Both the position numbers and the translations under genes were made by a program. The notes beneath the pieces are model-generated. The model made no database searches. It was not told the DNA's origin and saw only the letters and a list, made by a program, of their open reading frames with translations. DNA of 64,000 nucleotides from CADCVT01 sp036389485 (GTDB taxonomy: Bacteria; Actinomycetota; Thermoleophilia; Solirubrobacterales; Solirubrobacteraceae): NCBI GenBank assembly GCA_036389485.1, contig DASVPR010000017.1, forward strand, positions 1 to 64,000, in the 5' to 3' direction. Below are positions 1-9,080 of the stretch, piece after piece (the stretch's first letter is position 1; every line of letters begins with the position of its first letter).

Positions 1-1020
1 GCGGTGACCGAGCTTCGAGATCAGCGCGGGCAGCAGCGTCGCGCTCGCGAGGATCGCGACGGCGACGACGAGGATCGCGCCCATCGCCATCGACCGCATC
101 ACCGTCGTGTCGATGAGGAACAGCCCCATCAGCGACGCGATGACGGTGGCGCCGGAGAAGATCACCGCGAGGCCGGAGGTCGCCATGGCGGCCGACCGGG
201 CGCTCTCGGGGTCCTTGCCGGCGGCAATCTCCTCCCGGTACCGCGCGAGCACGAACAGGGAGTAGTCGACGGCGACGCCGATCCCGATCATCGAGGCCAT
301 GTTCGTCACGAAGATGCTCATGTCCATGGCCATCGAGAGGGCGTAGATCAGTCCGCCGGTCAGCAGGACGGACGCGAAGCCGAGCGCGAGCGGCAGCGCC
401 GCGGCCGCAGCCGAGCCGAACACGACGAGCAGGATCAGCGCGACGATCGGGAAGCCCGTCCGCTCGGCGTTCTCGACGTCGTGCTTGGCGATCTCCTGCA
501 TGCCGGCCCAGAGCGCGCCCTGGCCGACGAGGTACGTGTTCACACGGGACTCGCCGGCGTCAGGCTGACCGAGCCCGAGCTGCTCGCGCAGCCCCACGGC
601 GACGTCGACGGCCTCTTGGTCATCGACGTCGACCGCGAGCGGCACGACGAGCGTCTCGCCGCTGCCGGCGTTGCTGAGCGCCTCGGTGCGTGCCTCGTCG
701 GGGAGCGCGACGAGCGGCTCGGCGTCCGCTGCGTGCGCCACTTCCTCGATCGCCGCGCGGACCTCTGCCGCGGACGTGCCCGCAGTGGGCGCGATCACCG
801 CAGCCATCGTGGCGCGGGCGTCCTTGTCGTAGTTTCGCTCGACCTCGGCCCTGACAGCCTCGGATTGCGAGCCGGGGACGGCGTAGCCGCCGCCGGTGAG
901 GTTCTCCGACTGCCGCATCGCGAACGGCACGGCGGCGATGAGCGCGATCAGCCACAGCGCCAGGACTGCGCGGCGGTGACGACGGAGGAACTGGTCGAAC
1001 TTGATCATGAGGGCTTGCAT
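1..1020 (-). CDS. MMPL/RND family transporter (N-terminal part, cut by window edge)
   Basis: About 340 residues of an MMPL-type inner-membrane exporter are visible; the C-terminal part lies beyond the left edge. The start MQALMIKFDQ is followed by a basic stretch and the first membrane helix (residues about 14-28), then the large extracytoplasmic domain, then a second group of helices, the usual order in this family. An AGGAG sits 7-8 bases before the ATG; a second in-frame ATG at 1008 is possible. The substrate cannot be read from sequence. Two CsoR-like operators immediately upstream suggest copper-responsive expression, which is unusual for a family best known for lipid or drug export. Confidence 0.85.
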   Translation of the reverse strand, partial: MQALMIKFDQFLRRHRRAVLALWLIALIAAVPFAMRQSENLTGGGYAVPGSQSEAVRAEVERNYDKDARATMAAVIAPTAGTSAAEVRAAIEEVAHAADAEPLVALPDEARTEALSNAGSGETLVVPLAVDVDDQEAVDVAVGLREQLGLGQPDAGESRVNTYLVGQGALWAGMQEIAKHDVENAERTGFPIVALILLVVFGSAAAAALPLALGFASVLLTGGLIYALSMAMDMSIFVTNMASMIGIGVAVDYSLFVLARYREEIAAGKDPESARSAAMATSGLAVIFSGATVIASLMGLFLIDTTVMRSMAMGAILVVAVAILASATLLPALISKLGHR

Positions 1021-1032
1021 GGCGGGCTCCTA

Positions 1033-1049
1033 ATACCGGCCGGGGGTAT
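1033..1049 (-). promoter_or_regulatory. CsoR-like operator, promoter-distal copy next to the MMPL gene
   Basis: An imperfect inverted repeat ATACC...GGGTAT around a GC-rich centre, 13 bases before the MMPL ATG. It has the AT-flanked, G/C-rich form known for CsoR-family operators and matches the sites in front of copZ/csoR in this window. The assignment to CsoR is inference. Confidence 0.55.
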
Positions 1050-1065
1050 GTGGGATGACGCGACG

Positions 1066-1086
1066 CTATACTCCCAGGGGGTATAG
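1066..1086 (-). promoter_or_regulatory. CsoR-like operator upstream of the MMPL gene
   Basis: A 21-bp near-perfect palindrome with arms CTATAC and GTATAG around a C/G-rich core, lying 46 bases before the MMPL start. It is the most symmetrical of the ATAC...GTAT sites in the window. It could also serve the plus-strand HD-domain pseudogene starting at 1160. Confidence 0.6.
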
Positions 1087-1159
1087 ATTGTGTGACGTGC
1101 GTCCGGACCCCCTCGGAAAGCCGACCCTGCCCCCGCGGCCGCCGCCCTAGGATCGGCCG

Positions 1160-1897
1160 ATGTCCACCGGCACCACCGCCGAGCGCGGCGGGGTGCTCAC
1201 CACGCGCGATTGCGTGACGCTTGCCCGGCCGCTGCTGCGCGCCGAGCTCGGCATCTTGGCCGGCCTGTTGGCGATGGCTCTGCGCGTGCATTCGGGGCGC
1301 CGCGTCACGATCGAACCGGCGCGCCTTGCGCCCCCGGACTCATCGCTGGCCCGAGACGCGCGGGGAGGCCGCCGACGACCTGCTTGCACCGGTGCTGCGC
1401 AACCACTCGCATCATGCGTACGCCTGGGCGGCGGCCATTGCCCCACGAGATGGGATCTCGTTTGACCGTGAGTTGCTGTACCTAGCCGCGATGCTTCATG
1501 ACACCGGGCTTCCGAGCCCCGTGCCGCACGTCGACTTCACCGCGCGCAGCGCAGCGGCGGCCCGCGAGTTCGCTGACCGCCACGGGGTGCACGTCGACCG
1601 CCGTGAGGTGGTGGCCAACGCGATCGCCATGCATCACAGCCCGGCGTCGGCCTCGAGTCCGGGCCCGAGGCCTATCTCATGTCCGCCGGCGCGGCAGTCG
1701 ACGTCTTCGGCCTGCGCGCCAACGAGATCCCCGACGCGGTCCGCAGGCACGTGGTCGAGCAGTTCCCGCGGCTGGGCTTCAAGCGCGAATTCGCCCGCCT
1801 GTGGCGCGCGGAGGCCAAGCAGGTTCCTCGCGGCCGGGCGTCCCTGCACCGCTTCGCCCTCACCGACCTGAGCATCTGGATGGCCCCGTTGGGTTAG
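1160..1897 (+). pseudogene. HD-domain phosphohydrolase-like gene with two frameshifts
   Basis: The N-terminal part (MSTGTTAERGG...) and the C-terminal part (AYLMSAGAAVDVFG...) share one frame. The middle, carrying the HD-domain core (NHSHHAYAWA, then MLHDTGL and a later AMHHSP), is in another frame. The shifts fall near 1350-1370 and 1655-1670 and compensate each other. The order H...HD...H resembles HD proteins of the cyanamide hydratase/guanylate-like group, but no substrate can be assigned. Either the gene is decaying or the assembly has two single-base errors. It lies between two minus-strand copper-related genes. Confidence 0.6.
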
Positions 1898-1904
1898 GCG
1901 ATCT

Positions 1905-3632
1905 TCATGACGTCGGCTCCACGTCGAAGCTGAACATCATCCCGCTCTCGTGGTGCTCGGCGATGTGGCAGTGGGCCATCCACCGCCCGGGGTGCGTGAC
2001 GTCGAGCAGGATGTCGACGACCTCGCCGGTCCGCACGAGCACCGTGTCGGTCCATACGAGGTTCGGGTCTTCGACGCCGTCTCTGCTCAGGACGAGGAAG
2101 CGGCCCGCGCCGTGGATGTGGAACGGATGGTGCATCGGGTGATCCGAGTCCATCTCGTTGACCAGGCGGATCTTGACCCGATCGCCGACGGTGAACTTCC
2201 ACTCGATCGCGTGGTTCTCGGCCCCGGTCGTGCGGTCGACGAGCTTCCACCGCGTGTTCGACGGCGTGGTCGTCCGGTTGACCTCGACCATGTCGTCTTC
2301 CCATTCGATGCCGCCGGCCGCCGCGTGGTCGTGCTCGTGGCCTGGCGCGTGCTCTGCGTGAGCGTGACCGTCGTGCCCGTGGCCGTTCCCGCCTGCCGCG
2401 GCCACCACAGAGCTCGGCATCAGCTTCATGCCGCACTCGGGGCACTTGCCCTGCTCGTTGCTGACGACCTCCGGATGCATGGGGCACGTGTACGTCAAGG
2501 CGGCCGCCGTCGGCATCAGCTTCATGCCGCACTCCGGGCAGCTGCCCTCCTCGGCGGTCACCACCTCGGGATGCATGGGGCATTGGTAGACAACGGCGCC
2601 CTCGGGCGCCTCGAAGTCCATCTCGGCGACGAAGCCGATCGTCTTGTCGGGCTCGCGGTCGCGGTCGGGCGCGATCCGCTCGCGCTCGGCGACCAGCTCC
2701 GGGTTCGTCCGCAGCGTCGCGAACGCCTCGGTGGCCCGCGGGTCGACCACGCCGTCGCCGACCGAGATCGACGCGAGGGTGTAGGTCCGTTCCGGCGTGC
2801 GGTGCTCGAGCGCCGCTTCGCCGACGGAGTCGAAGAGCACGTCCACGACGACGCGCTCCGACGGAGCGAGCACCACGGAGTCGACGAGCTCCTCGTGCTC
2901 GACCCTGCCGCTGTCGCCGCCGACGAGCTTCATCCGGCCGCCGCGGAAGGCGACCCTGAAGACCCGGGTGTTGGCGGTGTTCGTGAAGTAGAAGCGAACG
3001 ACCTCGCCGGCGTCCGCGGTCAGGGCGAGCTCCGGCTCGCCGTTGACCAGCATCTGGTTCCCGAAGCGGCCCATCGCGGAGTACGTCGTCTCCTCCGGGC
3101 TGAAGGGCGCGACCTGCCCGTCCTCGATCAGGATGTCGTCGAGGGTGATCAGCTCCTCGCGGTGCGCCGGCGGCCAGTAGTCAGGGTCGGACGGGACCAC
3201 GAGGATGTTCCCGTAGAGACCGAGCTCCTGCCCGTAGTCCTGGCGGATGTGCGGGTGGTACCAGTAGACGCCGGGGTCGGGGAACTGGAGGCGGTACTGG
3301 AAGCGGTCGCCCACCTCCATCGGCCGCTGGGTCTCGTGGGTGCCGTCGTACCGGTTGTCGAGCCGCAGGCCGTGCCAGTGCACGGTCGCCTCGAGGTCGC
3401 CCTGGTTCTCGACGTTGACCAGGATCTCGGAACCCTCCGCGACCTTCAGCGCCGGGCCCGGGACCGAGCCGTTGTAGGCGAGCATCCGCACCGTGTGCTC
3501 GCCGAGCTGCTTCACGACCGGCGCGATCCGCAGGTCGAACGCGGCTCCGTCCGACACCTCCACGGTCTGCGGGCGGCCGCTCTGATCGAGCCCGGTCGTG
3601 TCGGTGGGGAAGCGATTGGTGGTCGGTGTCAT
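1905..3632 (-). CDS. Multicopper oxidase with two internal heavy-metal-binding domains
   Basis: A 575-residue three-cupredoxin oxidase that probably oxidises Cu(I) or other metals. Copper ligand motifs are complete: HWHG (85-88), HPH (126-128), HPMHHPFHIHG (498-508) and HCHIAEHHESGM (554-565, including the type-1 Cys, His and Met). Between the second and third cupredoxin domains lie two tandem YxCPMHPEV...CPECGMKLMP modules (about 349-374 and 381-406) and a His-rich linker (418-436). These look like metal-loading domains. No Tat or Sec signal is visible, so it may be cytoplasmic, which is unusual for the family. Its start is 16 bp after the flavoprotein gene, so the two form an operon. Confidence 0.93.
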   Translation of the reverse strand: MTPTTNRFPTDTTGLDQSGRPQTVEVSDGAAFDLRIAPVVKQLGEHTVRMLAYNGSVPGPALKVAEGSEILVNVENQGDLEATVHWHGLRLDNRYDGTHETQRPMEVGDRFQYRLQFPDPGVYWYHPHIRQDYGQELGLYGNILVVPSDPDYWPPAHREELITLDDILIEDGQVAPFSPEETTYSAMGRFGNQMLVNGEPELALTADAGEVVRFYFTNTANTRVFRVAFRGGRMKLVGGDSGRVEHEELVDSVVLAPSERVVVDVLFDSVGEAALEHRTPERTYTLASISVGDGVVDPRATEAFATLRTNPELVAERERIAPDRDREPDKTIGFVAEMDFEAPEGAVVYQCPMHPEVVTAEEGSCPECGMKLMPTAAALTYTCPMHPEVVSNEQGKCPECGMKLMPSSVVAAAGGNGHGHDGHAHAEHAPGHEHDHAAAGGIEWEDDMVEVNRTTTPSNTRWKLVDRTTGAENHAIEWKFTVGDRVKIRLVNEMDSDHPMHHPFHIHGAGRFLVLSRDGVEDPNLVWTDTVLVRTGEVVDILLDVTHPGRWMAHCHIAEHHESGMMFSFDVEPTS

Positions 3633-3648
3633 GTGATCTCCATGTGGT

Positions 3649-4767
3649 TCAGGCCACGCGTTCTGCCGGCGTGGAGGAAGCGCGCGTGACAGGCTCGGCG
3701 GCCGTCGGCGGCGCGAACGCGTCGATCTGCGCGGCCAGGTACTCCGCGTCGTCCTTCACCCAGCCCAGGAGGGCCGAGCCTCTCGTGTGCTGCCACGGCA
3801 GTCCGAGGAAGTACAGGCCCGGGGATGCGGTGACCCCCCGGGCGTGCTCCGAGTGGCCGTCGGCGTCGAAGATGGGCGCGTCGATCCATGAGTGATCGAG
3901 CCGGTATCCCGTCGCCCAGATCACGGTGTCGAACGTTCCCCGCGCGCCGTCGGCGAACGTGACCTGCGAGCCGGACGCGGCCGTGGCGCGGCCGTGCAGC
4001 TGGATGCCGAGGCGGCGCGCGCTGCGCGGCGTCGTGCCGATCAGGGTGTCGCGGTCCTTCATCCGCCGACCGATCCTCGAATCGACCGTGCGCCGCATCA
4101 GCCCCGTCGCCTCGAGCCAGCGGAACAGATCGCGCCCGAGGAGCCGCTGCGGCAGCGGCATCTGGCGAGAGCCGATCGACAGGTGCACCTCACGTGTCGC
4201 TGCGAGCTCCGCGGCGATCTGGAAGCCGGTGTTCCCGCCACCCACGACCAGCACCGGCCCGTCGGGCAGCGCCTCCGGGTTGCGGTACTCGACGCTGTGG
4301 AACTGGACCACGCCGGGGTCGAGATCCGCGGCCAGCGCCGGGACGGAGGGCGTCTGGAACGGACCGGTCGCGACCACGACCTGGTCGGCCTCGTAGTCCC
4401 GGTCGGCGAGCTGGATGACGTAGCGGTCGTCGTGCCGGCGCACCGCCTTCACGCGGCTGTTCAACTCGACCGGCAGCGCGAAGCGCCGCGCGTACTCGGT
4501 CAGATAGTCGACGACCTGATCTCGGACGGGATACGAGTCCGGATCGCCGGGGAACGGCAGGCCGGGGAGGCCGTCGTAGCGCGTCGGCGTGAACAGCGTA
4601 AGCGAGTCCCACCGTGTTCGCCACGAGGCCGCCGGCTGGGACGCCGCCTCGAGGATCGTGAAGCGGCGGCCCTGCCGGGCGAGTTGGTGGCCGATCGCGA
4701 GGCCGGCCTGGCCACCGCCGATCACGACGACGTCGTAACGATCTTCCGGGCGGGAGAGCGTTTCCAT
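3649..4767 (-). CDS. FAD-dependent oxidoreductase, CzcO/flavin monooxygenase-like
   Basis: A 372-residue flavoprotein with an N-terminal FAD Rossmann motif (VVVIGGGQAGLAIG, about residues 12-25) and a second dinucleotide-binding motif (VLVVGGGNTGFQIA) in the middle. An ATG-type motif (FDTVIWATGY) lies towards the C-terminus. This is the arrangement of CzcO/ArsO-like NAD(P)H-using flavoproteins. ATG at 4767 was chosen because GGAGG stands 7 bases before it; longer open frame upstream has no coding character. It leads a two-gene operon with the multicopper oxidase, suggesting a role in metal redox detoxification, but the substrate is unknown. Confidence 0.85.
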   Translation of the reverse strand: METLSRPEDRYDVVVIGGGQAGLAIGHQLARQGRRFTILEAASQPAASWRTRWDSLTLFTPTRYDGLPGLPFPGDPDSYPVRDQVVDYLTEYARRFALPVELNSRVKAVRRHDDRYVIQLADRDYEADQVVVATGPFQTPSVPALAADLDPGVVQFHSVEYRNPEALPDGPVLVVGGGNTGFQIAAELAATREVHLSIGSRQMPLPQRLLGRDLFRWLEATGLMRRTVDSRIGRRMKDRDTLIGTTPRSARRLGIQLHGRATAASGSQVTFADGARGTFDTVIWATGYRLDHSWIDAPIFDADGHSEHARGVTASPGLYFLGLPWQHTRGSALLGWVKDDAEYLAAQIDAFAPPTAAEPVTRASSTPAERVA

Positions 4768-4829
4768 GGTTCCTCCGAACTCTTGAAGCCGGCCCCGCCT
4801 AACCGGCCGAGACCGATCCTCTACCTGAG

Positions 4830-4844
4830 TTGACCGGGAGTCAA
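4830..4844 (-). promoter_or_regulatory. Inverted repeat upstream of the flavoprotein-oxidase operon
   Basis: Perfect 5-5-5 inverted repeat TTGAC-n5-GTCAA (seen on either strand) 63 bases before the flavoprotein start. On the minus strand the left arm could double as a -35 hexamer (TTGACT), so a regulator bound here would cover the promoter. The cognate regulator is not identified. Confidence 0.45.
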
Positions 4845-4989
4845 GGTGTGTGTGTCGCATCCGCACAGCCGCGGCGCGACAGCGGCATGACGGCGCCAGT
4901 GCCACGTGGTCGGGGCCCCTCACGCTGCAGCGCGCGAGATCGTCCTGGCGCTGCCGGCGTCAGCCCGTCGCGGCGGACCGTCCCGGCGA

Positions 4990-5021
4990 GCGGGGCGCCC
5001 GTTGCATCCCGGGCGCCCCGC
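4990..5021 (-). terminator. Strong hairpin after the usp gene
   Basis: Perfect 12-bp stem GCGGGGCGCCCG / CGGGCGCCCCGC with an 8-base loop, 12 bases past the usp stop. No U-tract follows, as is common in high-GC actinobacteria. Confidence 0.6.
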
Positions 5022-5033
5022 ATGCCGGTCCTT

Positions 5034-5537
5034 CTAGGCGCCCGCCAGCGCCTCCTCGTCCACCCGGCTCCTGGCGGTGGCCAGCGCGGGGGACGGCAGG
5101 ATCAGGACGGGGCGTCGCGCGTGGTGGACGACGTGGTGCGAGACGCTCCCGAGCAGGAGCGACTTCACGCTGCGCCGGCCGCGCGAGCCGATGACGATCG
5201 CGGCCGCGCCGAGCTCGTCGCCGGTGGCGACGATCGTGTCGCCGACCGCCCCGATCGACATCGCGACCTGCGCGACGGCGTCGAGCCCGGCCGCGCGGGC
5301 GATCTGCGCGCCTTCGGCGGCCACGTGGTCGGCTGCGTCGCCGGTGGCCTGGTCGAGCCGCCGGGCGTCCTCGAGAGCCGCGCGGCCCTCGAGGTGCGCC
5401 GCGATGCTCTCCACAGGCTGCCGCACGTAGAGCACGACCGCGTGCGCGCCGGCGAGCAGGATCGCCGCCTCATGGATCGCGTGCCGCGGGTCCTCGGACC
5501 CGTCGTACGCGATCAGGATGTGAGTGCCGTGAGCCAT
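5034..5537 (-). CDS. Universal stress protein family (UspA) domain protein
   Basis: A 167-residue single-domain Usp. The N-terminus THILIAYDGSEDPRHAIHEA contains the conserved first strand and Asp. Near the C-terminus the ATP-binding signature VIGSRGRRSVKSLLLGSVSH fits the G-x2-G-x9-G-S pattern, so it is probably an ATP-binding Usp. A purine-rich GAGAGGAAG lies before the ATG at 5537. It is the last gene of the AhpD-like/MFS/Usp operon, 20 bp after the MFS stop, consistent with a stress-response transcription unit. Confidence 0.88.
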   Translation of the reverse strand: MAHGTHILIAYDGSEDPRHAIHEAAILLAGAHAVVLYVRQPVESIAAHLEGRAALEDARRLDQATGDAADHVAAEGAQIARAAGLDAVAQVAMSIGAVGDTIVATGDELGAAAIVIGSRGRRSVKSLLLGSVSHHVVHHARRPVLILPSPALATARSRVDEEALAGA

Positions 5538-5557
5538 GTCGGATCTTCCTCTCTCGC

Positions 5558-7003
5558 TCAGGCCGCGATCGGCTCGCGGCTGTCGTCGCTGACGTCGGCT
5601 TCGGCGACGGCCGCGACGCCCTTCGGCACTCGCAGCAGCGCGGCGGCGAGGAGCGCGCCGATCACGGCGATCCCGGCGGCGCCGAGGAAGGCGGCCGAGT
5701 AGCCGTCGGTCAGCGCCGCGACGTCGCCGAGCTTGTCGGCGCCCTGCGACGTGGCGACCGCGGTCATGACGGCGAGGCCCAGCGCCGATCCCACCTGGTA
5801 CGAGGTGTTCACGATGCCGGAGGCCAGGCCGCCCTCCTCGGGCTTGGCCGACTGGATCGCCGTCCCCAGCGAGGGGATGAACGCCAGCGCCATGCCCGTC
5901 GCCGCGATCAGCGACGCGGGGAGCACGTCCACCGCGAAGTTGCCGTCCGCGCGGACGAGCGACATCAGGAGCATGCCCGCCGCGAGGAGCAGCATCCCGG
6001 CGACGATCGGCGTCTTGAACCCGACGCGGCTGATGACCTTCGGGGCCACCACCACCATCAGGACCATGATCGCGAGGGTCATCGGCAGCAGCGCCGCGCC
6101 GCCCTCGAACGCGCCGTAGCCGAGCACCTGCTGCAGGTAGAGGTTCAGGAAGAACCACATCGGGATCCACGCGGCCCCGAGCAGCAGCTGCGCGACGTTC
6201 GCTGCCGCGAGGTTCGGCGTCCGGAAGATGCTCAGGCGCATCAGCGGGTCACGCCGCCCCTGCTGGATCGCGACAAACGCCGCGAGCAGCGCGAGGCCGC
6301 CGCCGATCGCCAGGAGCGTGGCGCTCGAGCCCCAGCCCTCCTCCGGCGCGCGGACGATGCCGAACACCGTGAGCGCGAGGCCCGCGGTTGCGGTCAGCGC
6401 GCCGGTGATGTCGATCGAGCCAGGCCGGGCCTCGACGCTCGGCATCAGCGACGGGATGAGCGCCAGCACGACCAGCGCAATCGGGATGTTCACGTAGAAC
6501 ACCCACGGCCACGAGATCCACTCCGTGATCACGCCGCCGAGGAACACGCCGGCGGTGCCGCCGGCCGGCGCCGCCGCGCCGTAGATGGCGAACGCCTTGG
6601 TGAGCTCCTTCGGGTTGTTGCCGAAGAGCATCATCAGCAGGGTCAGCGCCGACGGCGCGATGAGCGCGGCACCCGCGCCCTGGATGGCGCGCGAGACGAT
6701 CTCCACGGTCGTCGACTCCGCCAGACCCGCGGTGAGCGAGCCGACGGCGAGGATGGCCCACCCGGCGGCGAAGATCCGCTTCGCGCCGAGCAGGTCGGAC
6801 AGCCGGCCCCCGAGGAGGAGCAGGCCGCCGAAGGCGATGACGTAGGCGTTGAAGACCCACGACAAGTCGTCGGGGGAGAAGCCGAGGTCCGTCTGGATCT
6901 CGGGAAGGGCCACGCCGATGATCGACGTGTCCATGATGACGATGAACTGCGCGAGCGCGATGACGGCAAGGGCCGACCAGCGCCGCGGGTTTGCGGACTG
7001 CAT
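5558..7003 (-). CDS. MFS drug:H+ antiporter, DHA2 (EmrB/QacA) family, 14 helices
   Basis: A 481-residue multidrug-type efflux protein. The first helix (ALAVIALAQFIVIMDTSIIG) carries the DHA2 motif with MDTSI, followed by LPEIQTDLG and the loop-2 motif GGRLSDLLGAKR. Hydrophobic segments repeat through to about residue 470, matching 14 membrane helices. It lies between the AhpD-like gene (57 bp upstream) and usp (20 bp downstream). The exported compound is unknown; with the peroxidase-like neighbour it may remove a toxic organic or metal-stress product. Confidence 0.9.
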   Translation of the reverse strand: MQSANPRRWSALAVIALAQFIVIMDTSIIGVALPEIQTDLGFSPDDLSWVFNAYVIAFGGLLLLGGRLSDLLGAKRIFAAGWAILAVGSLTAGLAESTTVEIVSRAIQGAGAALIAPSALTLLMMLFGNNPKELTKAFAIYGAAAPAGGTAGVFLGGVITEWISWPWVFYVNIPIALVVLALIPSLMPSVEARPGSIDITGALTATAGLALTVFGIVRAPEEGWGSSATLLAIGGGLALLAAFVAIQQGRRDPLMRLSIFRTPNLAAANVAQLLLGAAWIPMWFFLNLYLQQVLGYGAFEGGAALLPMTLAIMVLMVVVAPKVISRVGFKTPIVAGMLLLAAGMLLMSLVRADGNFAVDVLPASLIAATGMALAFIPSLGTAIQSAKPEEGGLASGIVNTSYQVGSALGLAVMTAVATSQGADKLGDVAALTDGYSAAFLGAAGIAVIGALLAAALLRVPKGVAAVAEADVSDDSREPIAA

Positions 7004-7060
7004 TGGAAGCTCCTTGATCGAGGTGTTGACGGGCCGCGGCCCACGCGCGGAAGACGTCGC

Positions 7061-7597
7061 TCATGCAGCGCTCCTTGCTGGGGTCGTCGAGTGGATGCCG
7101 GCAACGAGGTTGAAGCTGCCGGTGAGGACGTTGAGCGCGACCAGGCCGACGACGTCAGCGATCTGCTCGTCGCGCCAGCCGAGCTCCCGCAGCTCGGCGA
7201 CCTGCTCGTCGGAGACCTCCGACGGCGCGGCCGCGATCTGCTGAGCGAACGCGACGAGCGCAGCGATCTTCGCGTTAGTCGCCGTCCCCTGGCGGGCGAG
7301 CTCGATGTCGCTCTCGGTCAGGCCGAGGCTTCGGGCGGCCTCAGTGTGCGCGGCGAGGCAGTAGTCGCAGCCGACCCACTCCTGCACGGCGAGCGAGACG
7401 CGCTCGCTCACGCGCCGGTCGAGGTGGCTGCGCTTCATCGCCCGGGTCAGCTCGAGGTAGCCGCGCAGAAGCGCGCTCGAGTTGGCCATGCCGCGCATCA
7501 TCGGGCCGAGCGGGCCGCGCTTCGCGAGCTCGTCGAGCGTCTGCTTGACGGCGCCGTCGGCGTGGTCCGGGTCGATGAGGGGAAGGCGGGTGGACAC
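7061..7597 (-). CDS. Carboxymuconolactone decarboxylase / AhpD-like protein
   Basis: A 178-residue CMD-fold protein with the redox motif EWVGCDYCLAAHTEAA (residues about 92-107): Glu, CxxC and His as in AhpD-type alkylhydroperoxidases. The surrounding helices are typical of this family. It is the first gene of a three-gene minus-strand operon with an MFS exporter and a universal stress protein. The gene starts 29 bases from an ATACCC-n5-GGGTAT palindrome. It probably uses its cysteine pair for peroxide or thiol chemistry; the electron donor is unknown. Confidence 0.87.
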   Translation of the reverse strand: MSTRLPLIDPDHADGAVKQTLDELAKRGPLGPMMRGMANSSALLRGYLELTRAMKRSHLDRRVSERVSLAVQEWVGCDYCLAAHTEAARSLGLTESDIELARQGTATNAKIAALVAFAQQIAAAPSEVSDEQVAELRELGWRDEQIADVVGLVALNVLTGSFNLVAGIHSTTPARSAA

Positions 7598-7626
7598 AGC
7601 GACTCCTTCGCTTTCCTATGATACCA

Positions 7627-7643
7627 ATACCCGGCATGGGTAT
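7627..7643 (-). promoter_or_regulatory. CsoR-like operator before the AhpD-like/MFS/Usp operon
   Basis: Perfect palindrome ATACCC-ggcat-GGGTAT, 17 bp. The arms match those of the copZ/csoR and MMPL operators in this window. The same regulator, or a CsoR-family paralogue elsewhere in the genome, could control this operon. Confidence 0.55.
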
Positions 7644-7707
7644 CTAGAGCGTGTGCTGCACGTCACTCGGATGCCCGCGTCAGATCATCCGCAGCGATAC
7701 TTGACCG

Positions 7708-9060
7708 ATGTTGCAGTCGACTCTCGACATCGTGCGCCAGCACGTCGGCGAGGCGGACGGGCCAGAAGCCATCGCGGCGCTCCAAGGCGCGTCCGACCAA
7801 GCAGTGGACGCCCTTGTCGAGCGACTCTTGACCTCGCCGCCGGCGCCGACGCGCGCTGTGCCGCCGGACGAGGTCTGGCCGCTCGTCAACGCTCGCGCGT
7901 CGCTCTTATCGCGCGGGGCGCAGGGCTTCGTCGACGGTGTGGGTCCAGCGGGCCTGAGCGTCCTGGCCGCGATGAACCCGCGCGAGGTTGGGAGTAACAC
8001 GTTCTCGAACAGTGTGATCCGCGCGCTCCTCTACAGCCACGGACTCGTGATCGAAGACCCGGTTGCGCTGGCGGCGGAGATGCACGCGACCAGCCCGGCT
8101 CACACGCGGAGGCTGTCGCGTCAGTTCGTGGAGGCGGCGGTGGTCTCTCTCTTCGAGGTCGACGCGCTGATCGATGCCGGAGTCGTCGAGACGTTCTTCG
8201 TCGCGATGGACGATCGAGCGGATGAGTCGCCTACCGACGCGGAGATGGCCGACGCCCTCAGGCACTCCGACAAGGACGAACTGTGGGACGCGTTTGAGGC
8301 GGGATACATCGAGGGCTTGAACCCCGCGCTGCGGTCGCTCTGGAAGAAGATCCGGGCGGGCGACCGGAGTCCGCCCCTCGACCTTGTCGAGGAAGCCCTG
8401 TCAGAGACGGACGTCGAGGTCGTGAAGGTGTTCATCGACGTCGTCAGCTCGTTGCGGCCCGGTGCGGTCATCGACAACACGATGTCGATCGTGGCGTCGG
8501 CCTTGGACGACCAGCGGCGATTCGGACGAAGGCACGACATCCTCTGCGCATCCGAGCTCTTCGGGAGGCTGCTGTTCATCGGGAGTCCGGATCCGGCGGT
8601 CGAGTTGCGCGTGCGTCAGCTGGCGCGCACGCCGGTTCCCAACATCGAGGAGCTCGACGTACGCGACGTCGTCGCCATCCGCCAGGGAAGCGACGCGTTC
8701 GCGACGTGGCGAGCTCGGCTCAGCCTCGGGCTGGAACGCGCGCATCGGCTGCGGGACGAACTCGGCGCGGGAGTCGACCTCGCGGACGCGATCGATGAGG
8801 TCATGGCTGATGCGCGCGAACAACTCCTGGACGAGGCGAAACGGTCGAGGGTCTTCGGCAACGCCGGACTGGTCTCGTTCGTGGCAGGCGCTCTCGGCGG
8901 CGCGGTCGCCGGCGCCGCCGGCGGGCTCCCGGCTGCGGCGACCGGAGCCGCCGGGGCGGTGGCGAGCGAGGTCATTCGAGGCGGGCTGCGGCCAGACACG
9001 CACGGCGACGCGCTGCGGCGCCACTACGTCTTGTTCCGCCCACCAGACGCGCTCACCTGA
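7708..9060 (+). CDS. Hypothetical 450-residue protein with C-terminal Gly/Ala-rich hydrophobic segment
   Basis: Not recognised. The protein is mainly helical and acidic, without Cys-rich or enzyme motifs. A hydrophobic Gly/Ala-rich stretch (LVSFVAGALGGAVAGAAGGL, about residues 390-409) continues through AAATGAAGAVASEVI and could insert into a membrane or form a glycine-zipper helix. Such segments are known in pore-forming or toxin-delivery proteins; that role is only a possibility here. The next gene downstream, 20 bp away, is a broken nuclease-like gene, so the two may once have formed a pair. ATG at 7708 follows a short AT-richer region. Confidence 0.7.
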   Translation: MLQSTLDIVRQHVGEADGPEAIAALQGASDQAVDALVERLLTSPPAPTRAVPPDEVWPLVNARASLLSRGAQGFVDGVGPAGLSVLAAMNPREVGSNTFSNSVIRALLYSHGLVIEDPVALAAEMHATSPAHTRRLSRQFVEAAVVSLFEVDALIDAGVVETFFVAMDDRADESPTDAEMADALRHSDKDELWDAFEAGYIEGLNPALRSLWKKIRAGDRSPPLDLVEEALSETDVEVVKVFIDVVSSLRPGAVIDNTMSIVASALDDQRRFGRRHDILCASELFGRLLFIGSPDPAVELRVRQLARTPVPNIEELDVRDVVAIRQGSDAFATWRARLSLGLERAHRLRDELGAGVDLADAIDEVMADAREQLLDEAKRSRVFGNAGLVSFVAGALGGAVAGAAGGLPAAATGAAGAVASEVIRGGLRPDTHGDALRRHYVLFRPPDALT

Positions 9061-9080
9061 TCCCGATCGATGAGCGCGCG

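Noticed and set aside
4..1086. Plus-strand open frame of 360 codons across the first kilobase
   Set aside because: It is the shadow of the minus-strand MMPL gene: low-complexity Arg/Asp/Gly composition, while the opposite strand gives clear MMPL sequence.
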